In this document: positions 44,181 to 48,576 of the stretch, piece after piece
Position numbering within the stretch: position 1 is the first letter of the stretch
Layout: every line of letters starts with the position of its first letter
Assembly (NCBI RefSeq): GCF_900100785.1
Contig: NZ_FNCP01000033.1
Span: 1 to 48,576, forward strand
Source of the DNA: Desulfosporosinus hippei DSM 8344
GTDB lineage: Bacteria > Bacillota > Desulfitobacteriia > Desulfitobacteriales > Desulfitobacteriaceae
Length of the DNA: 48,576 bases
Reading direction: 5' to 3'
The notes under the pieces: model-generated
The model's database searches: none
Told to the model about the DNA's origin: nothing
What the model saw: only the letters and a program-made list of their open reading frames with translations
Made by a program: the position numbers and the translations under genes

Positions 44181-44498
44181 ATGAAAGATAATCCAAATAA
44201 AATATGGGTGGTTGTTAGCCCTATACGAGCCAGAAATCCAGAATATAATCAATATAACTCAATTGAAGAAGCACTTTCAGATTTTGATGATTGGACTCAA
44301 GAAACGAGAAGTATAGCTGGATGTGAGATCCTCTATAGAGGAATCACTTTAATGAAATCATCCAGAGGCACAGTGGGCGGAGCTGCCTGCGAGCAGTATC
44401 ATCCAGACTGTACTGTAAAGAGTAAACTGCCAAACTCGATTGAGATTAAGAATTGTGAAGAATGCGTAAGGAAAATGATTGATGATTACGTCTTATAG
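44181..44498 (+). CDS. 105-residue protein of unknown function
   Basis: MKDNPNKIWVVVSPIRARN opens a soluble protein with a middle Asp/Thr-rich stretch and a C-terminal half containing four cysteines and one HPDC-type motif (ACEQYHPDC, later NCEECVRKM). The C/H spacing could hold a metal or a disulfide. ATG 44181 follows GGAAGGGTG at 7 nt and is preferred over ATG 44163, which lies before that site. It ends 23 bp before D-serine dehydratase and is probably co-transcribed. I do not know the family. Confidence 0.6.
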   Translation: MKDNPNKIWVVVSPIRARNPEYNQYNSIEEALSDFDDWTQETRSIAGCEILYRGITLMKSSRGTVGGAACEQYHPDCTVKSKLPNSIEIKNCEECVRKMIDDYVL

Positions 44499-44521
44499 CA
44501 GCGGCTAGTGGGAGGTAAGCT

Positions 44522-45871
44522 ATGATTTTAGGTAAATCTTTAGAGGAATGGCAGCGGGAATATCCGCTTCTGATAGAAATGCTCAAGACTAATGAGGTAT
44601 TCTGGTTAAATCCAAACTATCTAAATTATGAAAGTGCAGTTGCTAAGATTCCTTTGACTGAAGCTGATGTGAGGGATGCGGAAGAACGTTTGCGAAAATT
44701 CGCTCCTTATATTGCCCAAGTATTTCCTGAAACAAAAGAAAATGCTGGGATTATCGAGTCTCCGCTAATTTCTATTCCTCGAATGAAAGAGAAAATGGAG
44801 AGTTTATTCAACAAACCAGTTGTCTGCAAAAACTTATTGCTTAAGTGTGACAGTCATCTGCCTATCTCAGGGTCAATTAAGGCTAGAGGAGGCATTTATG
44901 AGGTGCTCAACTATGCTGAAAAATTAGCACTGGAATTTGGGATATTATCAAGAGAAGACGATTATGTAATTTTTGACAGCGATAAATTTCGGGAGTTCTT
45001 TTCCAAATACTCTATTGTGGTTGGTTCAACGGGTAATTTGGGCCTCAGTATCGGTATTATCAGTGCAAAATTAGGCTTTAAGGTTACTGTACATATGTCT
45101 GCTGAGGCAAAACAATGGAAGAAAGATCTTCTAAAGAGTAAAGGTGTTAACGTAATTGAACATCTGTCGGACTATAGTAAAGCAGTTGAGGTGGGTAGAA
45201 GACAGGCTGAAATGACTCCTAATAGTTATTTTGTTGATGATGAGAATTCAACCACCTTGTTTTTAGGGTACGCTGTGGCTGCATTAAGAGTAAAAGAACA
45301 ACTCAATCATCTAAATATTATTGTCGATGATGCCCACCCGTTATTCGTTTACTTGCCTTGTGGTGTTGGCGGTGGACCCGGTGGGGTATCTTTTGGGCTT
45401 AAACTGATTTACAAAGATAATGTACATTGCTTTTTTGCTGAGCCTACTCATTCTCCTTGCATGTTATTAGGCTGTATGACAGGGGAACATGATAACCTAT
45501 GTGTACAAGATTTTGGGATTGATAACCTTACTGATGCTGATGGGCTGGCTGTCGGGAGAGCATCAAGATTTGTGGGCAAAACCATCGAAAATTTATTAAG
45601 TGGTATTTACACTGTCAATGATCAAGTTCTGTATAGATTGTTAAGTAATATGGTCGATACAGAAGGGATATTTCTGGAACCTTCTGCTCTGGCAGGTGCC
45701 CCAGGTATCTTTAATTTGTTGGGCTCAGATGCTGGTCAAAAATACATTGAGTCTAATGGACTGCAAGATAGAATTCAGAATGCCTCGCATATTATCTGGG
45801 CAACTGGCGGTAAAATGGTACCGGCATGGGAAATGAATGATTATTATCGAGTCGGCAAACGCTTGAAATAA
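44522..45871 (+). CDS. dsdA: D-serine dehydratase
   Basis: A 449-residue PLP enzyme that turns D-serine into pyruvate and ammonia. The PLP lysine is K120 in SGSIKARGG (Lys118 in E. coli DsdA), the phosphate-binding loop is [11 protein letters not shown] near 168, [16 protein letters not shown] near 277 is the glycine-rich site, and the end carries [16 protein letters not shown]. Length and arrangement are those of DsdA, not of serine racemase. GGGAGG precedes the ATG. No dsdX permease or dsdC regulator adjoins, so in this anaerobe the role may be detoxification or use of D-serine as carbon source. Confidence 0.95.
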   Translation: MILGKSLEEWQREYPLLIEMLKTNEVFWLNPNYLNYESAVAKIPLTEADVRDAEERLRKFAPYIAQVFPETKENAGIIESPLISIPRMKEKMESLFNKPVVCKNLLLKCDSHLPISGSIKARGGIYEVLNYAEKLALEFGILSREDDYVIFDSDKFREFFSKYSIVVGSTGNLGLSIGIISAKLGFKVTVHMSAEAKQWKKDLLKSKGVNVIEHLSDYSKAVEVGRRQAEMTPNSYFVDDENSTTLFLGYAVAALRVKEQLNHLNIIVDDAHPLFVYLPCGVGGGPGGVSFGLKLIYKDNVHCFFAEPTHSPCMLLGCMTGEHDNLCVQDFGIDNLTDADGLAVGRASRFVGKTIENLLSGIYTVNDQVLYRLLSNMVDTEGIFLEPSALAGAPGIFNLLGSDAGQKYIESNGLQDRIQNASHIIWATGGKMVPAWEMNDYYRVGKRLK

Positions 45872-45995
45872 ATTAAGCTACTCAAACTTCTACATTTTTA
45901 GGCAATAAGAACTTATGCAATTATGAATACGAATTATAATAAGCAGCAAAATATTAAGTAGTAGTCAAAAATAGGTTAAGTGTTGGAGTGATAAA

Positions 45996-46901
45996 ATGAT
46001 CGAGTTTAAAGAAATAGAATTAGCTGATAAGAAGTGGATGGAACCTCTTCTTGTCACTTCAGATAGTCGTGGTTGTCATCAAAACTACACAAACATATTT
46101 GCCTGGTCAAAAATCTATAACTATCGTATTGCCGAGGTCAATCATCACCTGGTGGTCAAAGGGGTTATCAATGATTCCCCCTATTATTTTTTTCCGGCCG
46201 GGTCAGATGATATTTTGTCAGTATTTGAAGCAATGAAGCAAGACGCTGCTACTTGCGGTCATGAATTTGTATTAGCAGGCGTATCTCCCGAAAACATGGC
46301 AATTATGAATAGGGTGTTTCCGGAACACTTCGAATATAAGCCGATGCGCGAAAGCTACGATTATGTATATTTATTGGACAAGTTAGTGAAGTTAACCGGT
46401 AATAAACTACATTCTAAGCGAAATCACATCAACCGATTTATTAAGGAAAACCCTGACTGGAGTTTTGAACAAATATCGTCGGAAAATATTGCGGAGTGCT
46501 GGGAGATGAACTTAGAGTGGTGTAAACTAAATAGCGATCATGAGCAAGATGAGATCGCTAAAGAATGTTGTGCTGTCCGACGTTGTTTTGAGAATTATAC
46601 CGATCTGGGTTTAGATGGAGGACTAATTCGTGTACAAGGTAGAGTAATTGCCTACACGATGGGGGAGAGACTAAATTCTGATACTTATGTTATCCATATA
46701 GAAAAAGCCTTTGGTGAGATAGCTGGTGCCTATCAAATCGTAAACCGTGAATTTGCTGCATTTATCCAGCAAAACTATCCTGAGCTCGTATATGTAAACC
46801 GCGAGGAAGATATGGGGATTGAAGGATTGAGAAAAGCCAAGTCATCTTACCATCCTGAATTCCTAGAAGAAAAACACTTTGCCACTTATTTTGAGGCTTA
46901 A
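45996..46901 (+). CDS. DUF2156 (phosphatidylglycerol lysyltransferase C-terminal-like) protein
   Basis: A 301-residue soluble protein consisting of a tandem GNAT-like fold as in the aminoacyl-transferase domain of MprF. HQNYTNIFAWSKIYNYRIA near 28-46 and KRNHINRFIKENPDWSF near 142-158 are typical; the end VNREEDMGIEGLRKAKSSYHPE is a strong family hallmark. There is no membrane domain, so it is not an MprF flippase; such stand-alone proteins have no proven substrate, though transfer of an aminoacyl group from tRNA is likely. A GNAT gene follows within 80 bp on the same strand. Confidence 0.85.
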   Translation: MIEFKEIELADKKWMEPLLVTSDSRGCHQNYTNIFAWSKIYNYRIAEVNHHLVVKGVINDSPYYFFPAGSDDILSVFEAMKQDAATCGHEFVLAGVSPENMAIMNRVFPEHFEYKPMRESYDYVYLLDKLVKLTGNKLHSKRNHINRFIKENPDWSFEQISSENIAECWEMNLEWCKLNSDHEQDEIAKECCAVRRCFENYTDLGLDGGLIRVQGRVIAYTMGERLNSDTYVIHIEKAFGEIAGAYQIVNREFAAFIQQNYPELVYVNREEDMGIEGLRKAKSSYHPEFLEEKHFATYFEA

Positions 46902-46980
46902 GATCATTGTTCAGATGATGACCTACGTTTATTGAAGCATGTTTTACCCAATAATAAGCAGATGGAGATTAATACAAGAA

Positions 46981-47868
46981 ATGCTTGAAACAAGGCTAGC
47001 CCAGACTGGTGAGATTGATCAGCTTAAAGAGTTATGGAGACTTTGCTTCGGTGATCCTGAAGACTATATTGATTTATACTTTGCCAATCGTTATAAGAAT
47101 GAAGATACCTGTATCTTGCTCAAAAACAATGACATTTCGGCAATGCTGACTATGTTGCCTGTCAAAACTGTGTTCAAGGATCATTGCAGTACTGATACAG
47201 CTATGTTATATGCTATTGGAACCCACCCAAGCTACCAAAACAAAGGTTTTGCTACTCAATTAATGGATTTTAGTAACCAATATCTTAGGGCGAACAAATA
47301 TGGACTTTCTATTTTAGTACCGGCCAAAAAAGAGCTATTTGCTTACTATCGTAGGCGTGGCTATCAAGATGGATTTTACATTAGGGAGACTTTTCTTAAT
47401 CGGACTGATGTAGATTGCTTGCCAATCGAAAAGCAATTAAATTGTGAAATACGATCGGCAACTCCGGAAAACTATAATCGAATAAGGAATAGACAGCTAA
47501 AAGGCCGACTTTATATTTCTTATCTTGATCAAGACATTGTCTACCAAAAAAAACTATCCCAGTACTCCGGCGCTGACATTTATGCTATTAACTTACAAGG
47601 AATTGAAGGATGTTTTGCTGTTGAAAGAGTTTCTTCAGATGTTGTCTTGATCAAAGAATTCTTGCTTCCTGAAGAGTTGCTAAACCCAGCAATCAAGCGG
47701 ATTGTCCAACAAATTACAGCAAAGGAATATATACTGCGCACCCCCGCTTACTTAGGTGAACAATTAGGAGGTTCTTTACGTCTATTTGGACTGATTAAAT
47801 CAAATAACGAAGCGGATGTAAGAATTTCACCGAAAGACTTAGGGTATCTGGGGTTGGCTTTTGATTGA
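46981..47868 (+). CDS. GNAT acetyltransferase (Eis-like)
   Basis: An acetyltransferase of about 295 residues. The N-terminal GNAT core contains LWRLCFGDPEDYIDLYF near 15-31, the acetyl-CoA site IGTHPSYQNKGFATQLMDF near 79-97, and VPAKKELFAYYRRRGYQDG near 116-134. A second domain of about 150 residues resembles the C-terminal part of Eis-type enzymes. ATG 46981 starts where GNAT proteins normally do (TRLAQTGEIDQLKELW); ATG 46939 would add 14 residues but has no better ribosome site. The start is therefore uncertain. A bidirectional terminator follows. Confidence 0.8.
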   Translation: MLETRLAQTGEIDQLKELWRLCFGDPEDYIDLYFANRYKNEDTCILLKNNDISAMLTMLPVKTVFKDHCSTDTAMLYAIGTHPSYQNKGFATQLMDFSNQYLRANKYGLSILVPAKKELFAYYRRRGYQDGFYIRETFLNRTDVDCLPIEKQLNCEIRSATPENYNRIRNRQLKGRLYISYLDQDIVYQKKLSQYSGADIYAINLQGIEGCFAVERVSSDVVLIKEFLLPEELLNPAIKRIVQQITAKEYILRTPAYLGEQLGGSLRLFGLIKSNNEADVRISPKDLGYLGLAFD

Positions 47869-47869
47869 A

Positions 47870-47902
47870 CGGGGCGAGATTAGTATCTCGCCCCGCTCTT
47901 TT
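47870..47902. terminator. bidirectional terminator
   Basis: CGGGGCGAGAT and ATCTCGCCCCG form an 11-bp stem around TAGT, with CTCTTTT after it on the + strand and an A-rich side on the other. It separates convergent genes. Confidence 0.8.
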
Positions 47903-47913
47903 ATAGTACTAAA

Positions 47914-48363
47914 TTATCTTTTTCTTTTTGCCATAAGATTGCTGATAAATCCTTTAATTCCACCTTTTTTAGGTTCTTCCCAGGCTGGCTGTGGCTGTAA
48001 AGGGAGTTGTCCGCGTTGGTCTGGATAATGCCCTTGTTTAAATCTCTGGGGTGAGGGTGAATATCCTTGAAGTTGCTGGCCTTGCATCCCAGGTATAGGA
48101 GATCGTTGTAGTGTACCAAATCCTTGAGGAGGGTATCCAGGTGTCGAGTAGCCTTGACCACCTGGGTTTTGTGGATTGTTTCTCCAATTAGGATTTCCGC
48201 CACTTTGTCCTCTGCCTGTCGAGGGAAATCGCTGAAAGCTCTGATCTGGCCTCCATGTCTGGTTATTAGGATTGAATTGCCCCATTGGCATAGGTTGGTA
48301 ACCTGGATTTTGTTGGGGCAGGGATTGTTGATTCCAAAATGGGTTTATTCTATCATAAGACAT
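47914..48363 (-). CDS. Pro/Gln/Gly/Asn-rich low-complexity protein
   Basis: A 149-residue protein without hydrophobic segments. The first 120 residues are repetitive in Pro, Gln, Gly, Asn and aromatic residues (for example NPGYQPMPMGQFNPNNQTW and GYPPQGFG), and the end is basic, KKGGIKGFISNLMAKRKR. GGAGATGAT lies upstream of the ATG on the minus strand. Such compositions are common among spore coat proteins, so a role in the spore surface is a guess in line with the spore-forming habit. Overlapping frames on both strands here are shadows of the biased composition. Confidence 0.7.
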   Translation of the reverse strand: MSYDRINPFWNQQSLPQQNPGYQPMPMGQFNPNNQTWRPDQSFQRFPSTGRGQSGGNPNWRNNPQNPGGQGYSTPGYPPQGFGTLQRSPIPGMQGQQLQGYSPSPQRFKQGHYPDQRGQLPLQPQPAWEEPKKGGIKGFISNLMAKRKR

Positions 48364-48576
48364 AATATCATCTCCACATCATACCATAATAGGTAATATA
48401 TTCTAGAATATTCAGATCTTCAGGGTTTCGCCACAAATGTGGTCGTAATCTATATTAGCAATTTACTAAGGGTAGAACCCCTGTGAATGGTAAAATAAAC
48501 TGATCGGTTTTCGGACAGGAAAACGGATCGGAATTTGGCCACAAACTGATCGCTTTCATCTTGAAATAATACAACT
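48364..48576. other. right-edge intergenic region with repeats
   Basis: Contains an inverted repeat CCACA/TGTGG near 48431-48442, a long hairpin with arms 48500-48512 and 48519-48531 (one mismatch), and a direct repeat AAACTGATCG at 48497 and 48543. The next gene, if any, lies outside the window. Confidence 0.4.

Noticed and set aside
47901-48396. Additional open frames overlapping the Pro/Gln-rich gene
   Set aside because: They lack ribosome sites and only mirror its biased composition; the 47914-48363 minus-strand frame has the good start.

Overview
The window looks like chromosomal DNA of a low-to-mid GC, endospore-forming, anaerobic member of the Firmicutes, most like a sulfate- or sulfite-reducing Peptococcaceae (Desulfosporosinus/Desulfitobacterium type). 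This is inferred from the gene mix: a methanol:corrinoid methyltransferase (MtaB), an HdrA/Flx/HdrCB electron-transfer cluster, a DsrJ-like triheme cytochrome, SpoVB, a collagen-like exosporium-type protein, AddAB, strong GGAGG ribosome sites and many TTG/GTG starts. No species can be fixed from the sequence alone.

Layout. 1-2.9 kb: a 0.8 kb gene-free leader, then a dCache chemoreceptor. 3.0-9.9 kb: a C1 island with a pterin-dependent methyltransferase, a divergent COG0523 (CobW-like) GTPase, mtaC-mtaB (corrinoid protein plus zinc methanol methyltransferase), a PocR-sensor AraC regulator and a second corrinoid-protein gene broken by a single-base frameshift. 9.9-14.3 kb: small unknown genes, a MarR-GNAT fusion, an orphan DsrJ-like cytochrome and spoVB. 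14.28-14.51 kb: a 5' remnant of a group IIC intron lying just after the spoVB terminator hairpin. 14.8-21.96 kb: a collagen-like protein with a 747-bp repeat tract, cardiolipin synthase (apparently starting at CTG), an ECF sigma/DUF4349 pair, a YitT transporter and a NodB deacetylase. 22.3-30.1 kb: addB-addA. 30.4-38.0 kb: a tightly packed six-gene operon hdrA-flxD-flxC-flxB-flxA-hdrCB, with an HdrA of duplicated architecture.

38.3-48.6 kb: a DegV protein, a small Cys-rich gene interrupted by an in-frame UGA followed by a SECIS-like hairpin, small membrane proteins, a SAM methyltransferase and an ATP-grasp gene, convergent long inverted repeats, tRNA-Leu(UAA) and tRNA-Lys(UUU) on the minus strand, a 39-residue peptide gene, a CBS protein, D-serine dehydratase, a DUF2156 protein, a GNAT enzyme and a Pro/Gln/Gly-rich protein on the minus strand.

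How the genes work together (inference). MtaB would move the methyl of methanol to the cobalt of MtaC, and the 3257 gene would pass it to tetrahydrofolate. Oxidation of methyl groups yields reduced carriers that the Flx/Hdr complex could exchange between NAD(P)H, ferredoxin and a thiol/disulfide couple. The most unusual points are the UGA-containing gene, the intron remnant placed exactly at a terminator, the duplicated HdrA, the DsrJ without its usual partners, and the frameshifted second MtaC. I saw no CRISPR array, rRNA, prophage or intact transposase.
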